Positions 22,699-33,704 of a stretch of DNA of 64,000 bases are shown here, piece by piece. The notes beneath the pieces are model-generated. The model was not told the DNA's origin and did no database searches. It saw only the letters and a list, made by a program, of their open reading frames with translations. Position numbers and translations under genes: made by a program. Positions within the stretch are counted from its first letter, which is position 1; each line of letters begins with the position of its first letter. The stretch comes from Diphasiastrum complanatum (lineage: Eukaryota > Streptophyta > Lycopodiopsida > Lycopodiales > Lycopodiaceae), in NCBI GenBank assembly GCA_029204225.1, contig CM055109.1:46186966-46250965 (forward strand). The letters run 5' to 3'.

Positions 22699-23399
22699 TG
22701 TGAAAGTACTGTACTTTAGGACCATAAATGGATCTACAAAATATCCACAAGAGTGATTGGATGCTTGCTTAACAATCTATCAAAAAACTAGACACAAAAA
22801 ACTTGATCTAGATTGGCAATTTGACAAACAACAAGCATTAACAATCAAAAGCATTGATAAACATTGAAATCCGAGCCCACAAGTGTGTACTACAGGCTGT
22901 AGTACGGCCTTCATCCTGAGAAACAAGTAGAAATTGATTTGGTTTCATTTGGATCACAAAAACTCAATGTACATAGTGAACTAGCTTGAGATTGCCAATG
23001 AGCTCCAAAAATTTTCTATCTTCTCACTATGGAGAGAGGGAATACATAGCAAATTCGACTTCCTTCTTGAAGTTAGGTGGTTTTCCAGCATGTAATAAGG
23101 AAGTTAACTCACTCTCCTTGACCTAAAATGAAACCCTAGCCTAGATCCTAGAGTTATGCTTGGTAGGTAGCTAGTTGGTCAAATTTTCACCTTAAACTTA
23201 GGTGTAGGTCCTATAAAGTAGGGATGACCACCAAATAGACATGACCAGCTCTCTTGACTTGACCTAAACTACATTAGGATGGGTTTCCCACGTGGCATCA
23301 TGGCCTCACATGTGTGGAACCCACTTGTGTACACAATTTACACTATTCTACATGGTTTTTGATCAAGCTAGATTTGCCAATTTTTGGCAATTCTTCACA
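22699..23399 (-). repeat. Element B 3' LTR (left copy)
   Basis: 701 bp, pairs with 26573-27273. On the minus strand it is preceded by a purine-rich stretch at about 23400-23415. Confidence 0.92.
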
Positions 23400-23609
23400 A
23401 GCACCCTCAAATTTAGCTTGATCTATTTACAACTCTCTTGATAGATCAATGAAAGCTTTTAGAAGTGTCTAAAAAATCCAGCTACAAAGAAGGAACTTTT
23501 GAGACTCCAATAGAGAATGATGTCCATGAAGGATCTTTCACCACCTCTTAGAGGATCCCTTACAAGATGTTCCATAAATGTGTCTGTATACATGTAGCAC
23601 ACTTCAAAA

Positions 23610-25799
23610 CTAAACATCATGCCAAGCCATGGATTCCAAGGCATTTTGTGCACTTGAAGATACATCAATTAAAATATTAAGTGCATAAATAATGTTGCCA
23701 AAGACAACTTGCCTTGCTTGATCCATATGATTGAGCCTTGATGGCTCCATCTTGATACTCAAGATTCTTCTTGGAGTCCTCGGGTCTTGAGCTTGATCCT
23801 CCACTTGACTTGACTCCAAAACATCAATGAATTGAATAAGGTGTTGATCCAAAGGTGCTTCTTCAAGTTTACAAATCTTCCACTCTTGAAAGATCACATT
23901 TCTACCGTTGACAAATTCTTTGGTTGAAAACAAGTAGATTCTACAATCTCTACTTGAAGAGCAAAACACTACCATTATTCCTATCATTGAAATATGATAA
24001 TCTTTGGTCCTTACATTGGAATGATCATGCACAAAGCATGTGGACACAAAGATTTCCAAAACAAATGATGTTTCATCTTTTATGACTCTATTCAAACTAT
24101 TACAAAAATAGCTATCCAATGAAATTGCTTTATCAACAACAAATGTAGATTTCAAAGCATCCCATTTCATTGTCTTGTCATACAAAGTAATAAACGCCAT
24201 GAATCTTAAAGGTAAGAAACAAGTCACCTCATGTCTACTAATACTTTTCAAAAAGTATTCAAAGATAGTAGACTCTCCAATGCTCACCACCCTTGCAAGA
24301 TGCACACTTGAATGGACAATTTGCATGCAATTTGATGACTCGGCCATTGTCATTGAGGACTCCCTTGGAACTCTCATGCTTTGAGGCTGATCCTCAAGAT
24401 CTTCCTCCTTTTGATGCTCCTCCTCAATGCAAGCAAAATCACACTTTGCCAAGATCTCCTCTTGAGTGATCTTCTCCTTTGCCAAGCTCATTCTTTCAAA
24501 AGCAACACTAGCTTCCAACTTAAACAATCTTCCATGTTTAAATCCCTTTGCAATGCAAACATCATTCTTCAAGATGAAGCAAACACCATGCTTAAAGTGG
24601 ACATCCAAACCACTTTCTAAGAGTAGACCAACACTAAGCATATTCTTGGTGATTGATGGTACATAAAGGACATTTTCTAGATCCATGCATTTTGAGGATT
24701 CTAGACACAAAGAGATGGTGCCAACACCATCTATCCTACACTCTTCATCATTTGCAGTAAAGACAAACTTTTTAGCATCATTGAATGAGTGTAACTTTGA
24801 GAAAAAGTCCTTTTCACAAGACACGTGGGAGCTAGCCCCACTGTCAATCCACCAATTGTCTCTTGAATTGCTATTGCTTGTTGGTGAGGATGTAGATGCC
24901 ATCAAGAATACATCTACTTCATCCTCCTCCTCCTCCTTTGCAAGGTTTCCTTGTTTGTCCTCCTCCACTTGTGCTCTTAGCCTCTTGTAGCATTTAGATG
25001 CATAATGCCCCTTCTTCCCACAAAAGAAGCATTTTTGCTTTGACTTGTCCTTTGAGCTTGATGCATCATCCTCTTCTTTGGCCTCCTTTGGATGCTTCTT
25101 CTTTCCATTGGTCTTCTTTTTTCCCTTGAATGAGAAATTGGCTTTCTCATCACCATCCTGCAAAGACAAGGAACTCATCCTAGATTTTTCATGGAGCATC
25201 CTACACTCTTCAACCACTAATACACTGTGAAGTTTTTCTATAGTTGGCAAAGTGTCTTGGATGGCAAAACTTTGGACCAAATTTGCAAAGTCATCTCCTA
25301 GACCATTAAGGACAATTTGTACAAGCTCTCCATCATGAATCTTCTCTCCAATGGAAGCCAACTCCCTATTTAGAGACTTGAATCTGAATACATAATCATG
25401 TGCACTCTCCTCACTTCTCCTCATGTTTTGCAAAATTTGATTTCTAAGAATAAGAACTCTAGAAGTGTTGCTAGACTCATAGATTGATTATAAAGACTCC
25501 CAAGCCTCTTTAGCATTAGTACAAGCTGATACTTCTCTCAACAAATCATTGCTCACATTCATCTTCACACAATGAAGTGCAAGCCTAGATCTCTTCTTGT
25601 ATCTAGCTAACACCTGTGCACCTAGAGGTTCATCTTCATCTTCAATCAAGAACTCATAAAGGTCTTGGAGCACTAAGAGTGACTCCATTCTAACCTTCCA
25701 AATAGCATAATTTGTAGAATTCAACCTCTCACTAGCTTCTAGAAGGTATGCTCCAGCAGATCCCATCTTACTAGTGACTTCTACAAACAAGAAATAGAT
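23610..25799 (-). pseudogene. Element B gag-protease polyprotein with integrase C-terminal remnant
   Basis: The N-terminal gag part (25799-25491, MGSAGAYLLEASERLNSTNY, UBN2-type copia gag) is separated by one TAA (25488-25490) from a 607-codon open frame (25433-23610) in the same phase. In that frame: gag matrix (ELVQIVLNGLGDDFANLVQS), zinc knuckle CFFCGKKGHYASKC at residues 135-148, protease active site WWIDSGASSH at 195-203, then YVPSITKNMLSVGLLLESGL. From about residue 330 it departs from normal copia pol. Near residues 450-510 it again resembles the integrase C-terminus (CFVHDHSN, RNVIFQEWK). So about 2.5 kb of pol is missing yet the frame is open across the join. Stop 25488 may be a recent mutation. 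Confidence 0.82.
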
Positions 25800-26136
25800 T
25801 TGATTGACTTGAAACTCACAAAGGTCTCACACTTGCAGTGTTTCACTCAAATTTGATTTCTAATCCAACAAATGGACTTATAATCACAGTTCTATCACTC
25901 CCTCACAAAGCTGGAATGAAGATAAGATGAAGTGAAAACTACTTTCAAACAAATCTTGCCAAGAAATGGATTTGATTGTCTCTAGAAACTCACTAAGGTC
26001 TCTCTCTTGTAGTTTTTCACTCAAATTAGATTTCTAATCCAACAAATGGACTTATAATCTCAGTTCTAGCACTCCCTCACAAAGTTGGAATGAAGATAAG
26101 ATGATGTGAAATCTACTTACAATCAAATCTTGCCAA
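25789..26136. repeat. Tandem duplication in the leader of element B
   Basis: Two copies of a unit of about 172 bp (start AAGAAATAGATTTGATTG at 25789 and AAGAAATGGATTTGATTG at 25961), differing at scattered sites. Located between the gag start and the primer-binding site, in the untranslated leader. Confidence 0.8.
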
Positions 26137-26558
26137 ATTTGGCTATTTTTGGACCAAAAAAATGACTTAATCTCTTTCTTCCTTCTTGGTGTACTTTCAA
26201 GACCTGTTTTTAACCTTAATAGGACTTGAACTCAGCCTAGATTAATTAGATTCCATGAAACAAATTCAAATCTAATCAATGGCAAATGATCTTGGTAGAT
26301 TATTCTAGGATCTCCACCAAAAATTACACCAATAGCTCACAAATTGAATTTTTTTGGATCAAATGAATACCATGCACTAAATGAAGGTTCAGAGGTGCCC
26401 ACACATGTGGACAGTACGGATTTGGACCCCTACCAAGTTTGGGATCAAATATCCTCACCAAAATCAAGATTCTAGCTTGCCCTCTCAATACTAGTTTTTA
26501 GCACCAAAACTTGCTAAAAATGGATTTGCATTAGATCAATGGCTTATGCTCTTGTACT
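26137..26558 (-). other. Element B untranslated leader
   Basis: Non-coding. It links the duplicated segment to the primer-binding site. No ORF is supported. Confidence 0.6.
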
Positions 26559-26572
26559 TGGCTCTGATACCA
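26559..26572 (-). other. Primer-binding site of element B (tRNA-Met initiator)
   Basis: Minus-strand TGGTATCAGAGCCA, the standard complement of the 3' end of plant initiator tRNA-Met, directly after the 5' LTR. Confidence 0.93.
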
Positions 26573-27273
26573 TGTGAAAGTACTGTACTTTAGGACCATA
26601 AATGGATCTACAAAAGATCCACAATAGTGATTGGATGCTTGCTTAACAATCTATCAAAAAACTAGACACAAAAAAGTTGATCTAGATTGGCAATTTGACA
26701 AACAACAAGCATTAACAATCAAAAGCATTGATAAAAATTGAAATCCGAGCCCACACGTGTGTACTACAGGCTGTAGTACGGCCTTCATCCTGAGAAACAA
26801 GTAGAAATTGATTTGGTTTCATTTGGATCACAAAAACTCAATGTACATAGTGAACTAGCTTGAGATTGCCAATGAGCTCCAAAAATTTTCTATCTTCTCA
26901 CTATGGAGAGAGGGAATACATAGCAAATTCGACTTCCTTATTGAAGTTAGGTGGATTTCCAGCATGTAATAAGGAAGTTAACTCACTCTCCTTGACCTAA
27001 AATGAAACCCTAGCCTAGATCCTAGAGTTATGCTTGGTAGGTAGCTAGTTGGTCAAATTTTCACCTTAAACTTAGGTGTAGGTCCTATAAAGTAGGGATG
27101 ACCACCAAATAGACATGACCAGCTCTCTTGACTTGAACTAACCTACATTAGGATGGGTTTCCCACGTGGCATAATGGCCTCACATGTGTGGGACCCACTT
27201 GTGTACACAATTTACACTATTCTACATGGTTTTTGATCAAGCTAGATTTGCCAATTTTTGGCAATTCTTCACA
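26573..27273 (-). repeat. Element B 5' LTR (right copy)
   Basis: 701 bp, same ends as the left copy (TGTGAAAG...TTCTTCACA in plus orientation). Followed on the right by target duplication AGCAC. Confidence 0.92.
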
Positions 27274-27687
27274 AGCACCTTCACACATGTGGGATCGTAG
27301 GGATGATCAGTACCACGAGCTCTCGCTTATTGTATATATAGAGCCACATTTGGCCATAATCAATGTGAGACACCAATCTTGGTTTTGGAAGCAATTTTGA
27401 GTGATTCTCTCCATTTGTCTACATTTGTTTTGATTGTTTTGAGGTTCTATCAATGTGTACTTGATTTTCAGGTTGGAGTCCGTACTCAGACAGTTTTTCA
27501 CACGTGTGAAACCATAAAGTACACTTACCTTCAATTAATGATGGTTCTTGTTAGGATTTTGTGTCTAGAATTGATCTAGATTGATCTTAATCTAAAGTAG
27601 ATTGATAGATCAAGTAATCTGACAACCAATCCCTCTTGAGGATCAGATTAGGATCCACTCTTGGTCCTTTTTGTACCTTTTTCCACA
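27274..27687 (+). repeat. Element A 5' LTR, second part
   Basis: Continues the LTR interrupted at 22693; matches 31655-32066. It contains the TATA box at 27333 and ends TTCCACA next to the primer-binding site. Confidence 0.9.
27333..27340 (+). promoter_or_regulatory. TATA box in the 5' LTR of element A
   Basis: TATATATA, followed by GAGCC, is conserved in the 3' LTR at 31713-31720 and placed centrally in the LTR, as expected for the Pol II promoter at the U3/R junction. Confidence 0.6.
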
Positions 27688-27700
27688 TGGTATCAGATCC
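27688..27700 (+). other. Primer-binding site of element A (tRNA-Met initiator)
   Basis: TGGTATCAGATCC immediately after the LTR, one mismatch from TGGTATCAGAGCC. Confidence 0.85.
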
Positions 27701-29153
27701 TAGTACAAGAGGTTTTGTTGAAATTGATAGGGTTAATCCAAATCAAAGCCAAAATCAGCAGTTTTTTGGAAACTAGTCAAATTTTGTGTAGCGAGTTGGA
27801 TTTGATAGCTATCCTCAAAATTTTTGGTCCAAATCTTGTTGTGGGCTGTAGGAACCCTTTTCACACGTGTGAGGCCATACAGCTCCGGTTTTGGCTGAGA
27901 AATTTCAAAAATTTGTAGAATTTGACTCACATACCCAATTTGAGTGATTCTTGGTGCAAAATCAAGCATTTTCTATAGTAAATCTAATCCTTTGATTAGT
28001 TCTTGGATTAGATCAACCAAAAAATAAAAATTGAAGCTTGAATTAGGTGCATTAATTGATCTTCTCTGATTTTTTGAGTGTATGTTCAAGTTAAGAGAGA
28101 TTTTGCTAAAAATCATAGATTAAGGAGTGATATGCAAGGTGAGAGGTTGAAATCCATTGTACCATCACTCTAGATTTGTTCAAGAGTGATAGGATCAAGT
28201 TTAGAAGCATCAATTTGCTAGAAAACATAAGAGATTGAGATCCAAGTCACATTGTTCAACCCTACTCAATTTGTTTGAGTGATTGTAAGGTTTGAAAAGA
28301 GTCATTAAGGTGTCTATGGCAAATGTGTAGAGAGAGATCCAATTTTCTAAGAGTTCCTTCCTTTGTAGAGGGCAAGATCTAGAAGCTCATTATGTGTTGT
28401 TATTGGTGGAGAGTTTGTCTCTTCCTAGGTGATCAAATCTTTCTAAGTGGCATTAGCTCTTTGAAGCACAATATCTTAGTGAGAAAAATCACAACTTTTG
28501 ATTTTGAATTTCATTCCAAGTCTTAAAAAGTAGAGTAATTGGTGGAATCCAATAGGAGTGATTGAATTCAATTTGTTGAGCAAAAATTGACATAGAATGT
28601 ATGAAACTCAAATTAGTTCTATTCAACTTTCTTTGTGAGAGTGTGAGGGTCAATTTGTGATCCCATTGGATGTCTAGAATGAGGAGGAGTCCATATTTGA
28701 GTATTCATGCATGGTTGAGATCTTTGTGGATCTCTAGTTGTCTAAATTTTTAAGCTTTGTGAAAAATTGGTGGTATAGTTTGTTGTCAAATCAAATCAAA
28801 TTCATTCTAAATCTCAAGTGTGAGATTATTTGGGTCAAGAGTGAGTCCAAAAGAAGTGATTAAGTTTGATTTTCATGTATTCAAAAATCTCAAGTGTTGA
28901 GAGAACTAGTCAAGTGAAACGGAAAATCTAGGTGTCAAATCTTTTTCATATCCATTTCAACTTTCAAAAGAAAGAGTCATTGGTATTTGATGAGTCCAAT
29001 AGGAGATTGGATCTGATTTCTTTAGTGATTTGATTCAAAGATTGTGTGCTTTTGTCTTAGTGATCAAAGCAAAGTTTCCAAGTGACTAGTCATTACTGTG
29101 AAGATTGATTCTTAGGTTTGTGAGCTAGATCTTTTGTAGATCATTCTAGATTA
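27701..29153 (+). other. Element A long untranslated leader
   Basis: About 1.45 kb without a supported ORF between primer-binding site and the gag fragment. It includes the palindrome TCACACGTGTGA at 27861-27872. Several short motifs (GAGAGATC, TTCAAGAGTG) recur but give no clear repeat unit. Confidence 0.5.
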
Positions 29154-29798
29154 TTGAAGATGTTCAAATCTAGTCTCTTGAAAGTCACAAATTACATTTG
29201 TAGAATCATATCACAGGTTTTTATTCACATGGCATCAATAGGTGGCATCCTGCTGAAGGAAAGAAAGGATCCTAAGTGCAACCTTTGTGGGAAGGGAGGA
29301 TATATTTTCTCAAGATGCTACAAAAAGAAGACCAATCCATCAAAGGAGAACCAAGGCAAGGGGGCCGAGGTGAAGGATGGAGCTTCAAGTTCAAAATGCA
29401 AATACAAGAAGGACAAGTCCAAGGAAAGGTGTTTCCTTTGTGGAAAGGTGAATGAGGCTTGGAGTCTCATAAGGACTTGCAAGATTTGTCTTCAAGAGTC
29501 CATCACAACACATGTCAAATATTTTGAAATGTTTCATTTGGAAGTACATTGTTTGGTTCAAGATGCAAAGATAGATGTCACTTTCATGAAAGTAACCTGG
29601 ATTTATTTCATGTCCCCTTTTTGCTTGGAACTTTGGACAAGTTCAAACTTATTGTTATTATCCAAGAGAAATCAATCAAGAATAAGGAGCAATCACAAAA
29701 TGAAAATAGTTTCATTTATGCTCTCATGTCAACTTATGAAGAACCATTTTGCTTTGAAGAGATTTTTGTATCTCAAAGGTGGATTTAGGCAATACTAG
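29154..29798 (+). pseudogene. Element A gag fragment with zinc knuckles
   Basis: A 214-codon frame. From MASIGGILLKERKDPKC it has CNLCGKGGYIFSRC (knuckle in which the usual His is replaced by Tyr) and a Lys/Ser-rich spacer, then the start of a second knuckle RCFLCGK. These resemble the single copia knuckle CFFCGKKGHYASKC of elements B and I. The gag capsid domain is missing upstream. After the knuckles the reading leaves known copia sequence (LDLFHVPFLLGTLDKF in another frame). Confidence 0.6.
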
Positions 29799-29857
29799 TT
29801 GAGTGTGATGCCTTAAAAGATAGCAAAATATGTTTTCCTTGTAAGCTTACATTAGTT

Positions 29858-31096
29858 ATGAAGTCAAGGAAATGGAAATATCTTCATAATGTAGGATCTT
29901 TTGGTTTCAATAAGATCATAAATGATGTGTTCATTCATAAAGATGAAAACTGTAAGTTTTCAATCTTAAAGGCAAGTTGTAAAATTCTTATGAGAATAAG
30001 TGAAGCATCCAAAGTGGACACTTATATCCATAAGGAAGTAGTTAGCCTTATTGAGATGGAAATACCTTTTGATTTCAATATTGGAAAAATCATGCAAAGT
30101 TGTGGTGATTTTTGGACTTATGTTTCTAGCATAAGTAATCTTGATAATCATAGGAAGTGCATATTGAATGGTCATACTTGTTGTGATCATTATCAGACAT
30201 GGAGGTCTCGGATTTCCATCAAAAAGGAGCACCTTGAAGAGGATCTTAAGGAGTCATCTCAAGGTTCAAATGTGCCAAGGATTGAGGAGGAGAATCCTTC
30301 TCAAGGTTCAAGTGTGCCAAGGATTGAGGAGGAAAGACCTTCTCAAATTGTGATTCCAAAAAGAAACTCAAGAAATATGGTTGAGTCCATGTGGCTCACA
30401 TTTCAAGGGAAAGAGGAGCATATCTCATGTGGTATACATCTCATACTTACTTCTCTTATGTCATTTGATAAATCAATTTGCTTTAGTAAGATCATTGCAT
30501 CTCCAAATTGGAGTAAAGCCATACTAGTTGAGTATGAAGTCTCTCTTGAGAACATAGATGATGTTCTTAAAAGGTTGAAATTGACTTTAAATCAATTAGA
30601 AAGCAAATGGTTATTTCATCGAATGTATGCTCTTGAGTCATGTAAGAGCAAAAGTGATTTGTACACTCATAGTTTGAAAATTTGTATTGAGGCAAATTGT
30701 AAACTCTTTATGAGAGTAAGTGAATCATCTTCTAAAGACACTTATCTCCATAATGAAGTATTTAGCCTCATTAGATCTGAGATTAGCATGGTAAACAAGC
30801 ATGAAGATACGATCCAAACACTTTGTTATTATACCATGCATAGTCTTGCCAATTTGGATAAGTCTAATTCTCTAGATCATGGTAACATGATGTTAGATCT
30901 TTGTGATCCTAATAAGTCAAGAAGAAATCTTTATTTTCTCATGGAGGAACATTCACATGAAGAAGGAGCAAGCCTCAAAGTCAAGCATCTACATGAAATT
31001 TGGAAGGAATCATTTTCGAAGATGCTAGGATGGTGCAAAGCTCTCAAGCTCATCAAAGATGTCAACATCAAAGAAGCACTATCATGGATATGGTGA
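29858..31096 (+). CDS. Element A 412-residue ORF of unknown function
   Basis: The longest uninterrupted frame of element A, starting MKSRKWKYLHNVGSFGFNKI. It has no catalytic motif. It contains an internal repeat: ISEASKVDTYIHKEVVSLIE (about residues 48-67) and VSESSSKDTYLHNEVFSLIR (about 288-307), each preceded by a CK(I/L)(L/F)MR motif. In the middle, VPRIEEENPSQ and VPRIEEERPSQ form a tandem pair that matches GPRIEEESPRI, the linker between integrase and reverse transcriptase in copia J. The protein thus seems to be built from copia linker sequence and a duplicated module of unknown origin. Element C encodes a shorter version. Open frame suggests recent activity or constraint; function unknown. 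Confidence 0.6.
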   Translation: MKSRKWKYLHNVGSFGFNKIINDVFIHKDENCKFSILKASCKILMRISEASKVDTYIHKEVVSLIEMEIPFDFNIGKIMQSCGDFWTYVSSISNLDNHRKCILNGHTCCDHYQTWRSRISIKKEHLEEDLKESSQGSNVPRIEEENPSQGSSVPRIEEERPSQIVIPKRNSRNMVESMWLTFQGKEEHISCGIHLILTSLMSFDKSICFSKIIASPNWSKAILVEYEVSLENIDDVLKRLKLTLNQLESKWLFHRMYALESCKSKSDLYTHSLKICIEANCKLFMRVSESSSKDTYLHNEVFSLIRSEISMVNKHEDTIQTLCYYTMHSLANLDKSNSLDHGNMMLDLCDPNKSRRNLYFLMEEHSHEEGASLKVKHLHEIWKESFSKMLGWCKALKLIKDVNIKEALSWIW

Positions 31097-31221
31097 TTTC
31101 AAACCAACATCAAGCTCATTGGCTGATCTTCACACCTTTTGAACCAGCAAAGGCCAATTCAGCCCATGGAGTCAAGTTCAAGATCATCATGTTTTCCATC
31201 AAGCTAGATTTACCAAGCTAG

Positions 31222-31233
31222 ATTTTTGAGGAG
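31222..31233 (+). other. Polypurine tract of element A
   Basis: TTTTTGAGGAG immediately precedes the TGTG of the 3' LTR. Confidence 0.75.
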
Positions 31234-32066
31234 TGTGAAAAATGCAAAAATAAGTTTGGTAGAGGCCAAAAATCTTGTATATAGGATGATTACACATGTG
31301 TGGAGCCTGTTCCCACATGTGAAAATAGTGTACTTGTCATGTACCATAATCATATAGGCTGTACATATGATTTAATTCAAGTTCTAGTGGCTAAAAAGGC
31401 CAAAAACTAGTTTTCTAGACATATGACACATGGCATCAATCTATTGATTGCATGAGCCACATCCTTTGGTTAGGTGTCATATCACATGTGTAGAGGACAG
31501 CTCACATGTGTGGAATAAGCTGAAGTAGGCGAATTTTGACTTCTAGAAGATTTTCAAGTAGATCTCCATATAGAAGAAAAATGGACCAAAAGTGCTCAAA
31601 ATAGAAGGTTTTGTCCAAGTGTCAGTTTTGCATGATGAATCATCATATGACAAAGCACCTTCACACATGTGGGATCATAGGGATGATCAGTACCACTAGC
31701 TCCCACTTATTGTATATATAGAGCCACATTTGGCCATAATCAATGTGAGACACCAATCTTGGTTTTGGAAGCAATTTTGAGTGATTCTCTCCATTTGTCT
31801 ACATTTGTTTTGATTGTTTTGAGGTTCTATCAATGTGTACTTGATTTTCAGGTTGAAGTCCGTACTCAGACAATTTTGCACACGTGTGAAACCATAAAGT
31901 ACACTTACCTTCAATTAATGATTGTTCTTGTTAGGATTTTGTGTATAGAATTGATCTAGATTGATCTTAATCTGAAGTAGATTGATAGATCAAGTAATTT
32001 GACAACCAATCCCTCTTGAGGATCACATTAGGATCCACTCTTGGTCCTTTTTGTACTTTTTGCACA
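31234..32066 (+). repeat. Element A 3' LTR
   Basis: 833 bp, uninterrupted copy of the LTR. It shows the empty site for element B near 31655 (AAAGCACCTTCAC) and a TATA box at 31713. Followed by target duplication TATGA. Confidence 0.93.
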
Positions 32067-32071
32067 TATGA
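32067..32071. repeat. Target duplication of element A, right copy
   Basis: TATGA, identical to 22269-22273. Confidence 0.9.
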
Positions 32072-32198
32072 TATGCTTTTGTGCTCTTGTCATGAATTGT
32101 CAAGTAAGATTGTTGTTTGATCATTCATGTGCAAGTACAACACCTCACAAGATCTTTCAAAGGTGTCTTGCAAAGTTTACACGTGCTAAAATTTTACA

Positions 32199-32541
32199 AC
32201 TTGATGATCAGTATAAAGTTTGAATTGATTTCCTAGCAGATAATGGCGTAATTTTTGTACAACGTATATCATTGCTAAAGCTTCTCTTTTGGTTGTGGAA
32301 TAATTTACTTCAACAAGGACTAGTTGTCGGCTGAGGAAGCAAATCGGGTAATCCTTCCCGAATTCTTCTGGTTGTGTTAGGATGACTCCAATAGCATACT
32401 TACTAGCGTCAGTATGAACATGAAATTCTTATTGATAGTTTGGTACTCGAAAAATCGGTGCAGTGACAAGTGTGTGCTTCAAATCTTCAACTGCTTGTAT
32501 TCTTTCTTTGGTCCATTTTGGATCTGTAATAACTTCATAAG
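32199..32541 (-). pseudogene. Gypsy D RNase H domain, first part
   Basis: Minus-strand reading FHVHTDASKYAIGVILTQPE (first catalytic Asp), CFLSRQLVLVEVNYSTTKRE, then LAMIYVVQKLRHYLLGNQF and KLYTDHQ, ending where solo LTR E is inserted. A TAA precedes the FHVHTD block. RNase H would degrade the RNA strand of the RNA-DNA hybrid. It continues at 21716. Confidence 0.85.
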
Positions 32542-33704
32542 TTAATCTAGATTTTCTACAAAATCAAGAATAAATATGCGGTAATAATTACAATGGCCGA
32601 TGAAGATATAGATTTCTTTTACCATAGCCGGTAGCGGAATTTCTTGAATAACTTTCACCTTAGCCGGATCCATTGAGATACCATCTTTGGATATGATATG
32701 TTTTAAGACAACACCATGTGTTACCCAAATCTGACATTTCTTTGGATTTAGTGAAATTCCATACTTCCTACATTGGATAAAAACTTTTCCAAGAGCATCA
32801 AGATGGTCACAATTTTTTGATTTAACACCAATGTCATCTATATATATCTCTAAAGTTTTATGCAGTAAATCTTTAAATGAAAGCTGCATCACTCTTTGAA
32901 AGGTCAATGAAGCGTTACAGAGTCCGAACATTACCTGATATGCATAGGTACCAAACTCTATGGCAAATGCGGTCTTATGAATGTCTTTAGGATCTAATCG
33001 CATAAGAAAATAACTGCTAAAGCCATCCAAAAAACTCATTGCCTCTGCTCCTGCCATCTGTTCCAATATAGCGTTGGTTAATGGTAAAAGGAAGTGGTCC
33101 TTTTTTGTGACTTTATTCAATTATTTTAGGTCCACACATATCCTTAATTTACCATTCTTCTTGGGAACCACCGCAATGGGTGATTACCATGTCGTATGTT
33201 CAATTTTATTAATGAAACCCGCAGCTAGTAATCTTTGTATATCTTCTTTAATTTTCTCTCTGTAGAGCGGATTACAATGGTAGGGCTTTGCTTGGATTGG
33301 CTTGGCATCTTTTTCTAATGGGATGGAGTGCACAACTATATCAAGTGGTATCCCTTTCATCTCTTTATATTACGGTATTTCCTTAAGAGTTTTTCTAAAT
33401 TTATGCGTTGTCGTCTATCAAGCTTTAATGAAACCCGCAGCTAGTAATCTTTGTATATCTTCTTTAATTTTCTTCTGTAGAGCTGATTACAATGGTAGGG
33501 CTTTGCTTGAAATGGCTTGGCATCTTTTTCTAATGGGATGGAGTGCATGGCTATATCAGGTGGTATCCCCTTCATTTCCTTATAGTTCCATGCAAAGACA
33601 TCACAGTATTTCCTTAAGAGTTTTTCTAAATTTCTGCGTTGTCGTCTATCAAGATGGGCTCCTATATGTACGAATCTATCTTTTTTTTCATCTGGATCTT
33701 TCAA
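32542..33704 (-). pseudogene. Gypsy D reverse transcriptase
   Basis: Copies element RNA into DNA. In minus-strand order: DVFAWNYKEMKGIPPDIAMH (N-terminal flank), AKPFQAKPYHCNQ, PIAVVPKKNGKLRICVDLK with a TAA after it, NKVTKKDHFLLPLTNAILEQ, FLDGFSSYFLMRLDPKD, FGLCNASLTFQRVMQ, and the active site YIDDI in place of the usual Y(V/A)DD. Later blocks KVFIQCRKYGISLNPKKCQ and FIGHCNYYRIFI are the thumb and connection. The N-terminal part lies across a tandem duplication (33211-33653), so the frame is not intact. Confidence 0.88.
33211..33653. repeat. Tandem segmental duplication (period 216 bp) inside gypsy D reverse transcriptase
   Basis: AATGAAACCCGCAGCTAG starts copies at 33211 and 33427, both running to GTCGTCTATCAA. 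The left copy lacks about 20 bp near 33370 that the right copy keeps (CCATGCAAAGACATCACAG). The copies differ at several other sites. Confidence 0.9.

Larger units (their letters stand above)
22699..27273 (-). mobile_element. Element B: non-autonomous Ty1/copia retrotransposon nested in the LTR of A
   Basis: 4575 bp, transcribed on the minus strand. LTRs 22699-23399 and 26573-27273 are both 701 bp, start TGTGAAAGTACTG and end CTTCACA, and differ at about a dozen positions by eye. A perfect methionine-initiator primer-binding site adjoins the right (5') LTR, and a TTTGAGGG-type purine tract adjoins the left (3') LTR. It encodes gag and protease followed by remnants of the integrase C-terminus; integrase core and reverse transcriptase are absent. 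The LTR differences look fewer than in A, consistent with later insertion. Confidence 0.9.
22274..32066 (+). mobile_element. Element A: non-autonomous Ty1/copia-type LTR retrotransposon
   Basis: Complete by structure: TGTGAAAAATGC...CACA LTRs, perfect 5-bp target duplication TATGA, a methionine-initiator primer-binding site at 27688, a purine tract at about 31222-31233, and a 833-bp 3' LTR. Its 5' LTR is interrupted by element B; without B the 5' LTR is 834 bp. The two LTRs differ by roughly twenty substitutions by eye, many of them transitions. The internal 3.5 kb has a zinc-knuckle fragment and a 412-codon open frame but no protease, integrase core or reverse transcriptase. It would depend on an autonomous relative such as J or I. 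Element A sits in solo LTR E. Confidence 0.85.
21717..32198. mobile_element. Element E: solo LTR in gypsy D RNase H, itself split by element A
   Basis: After subtracting element A, the insertion consists of 21717-22273 and 32072-32198, about 684 bp, beginning TGTGAAAAAAGG and ending AAAATTTTACA. The RNase H frame of gypsy D is broken exactly here: YTDHQ at 32204 and ALLYLLNKP at 21700 are adjacent in intact relatives. TG...CA ends, 4-of-5 target duplication and lack of internal domains suggest a solo LTR. Its orientation is unknown. Confidence 0.6.
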
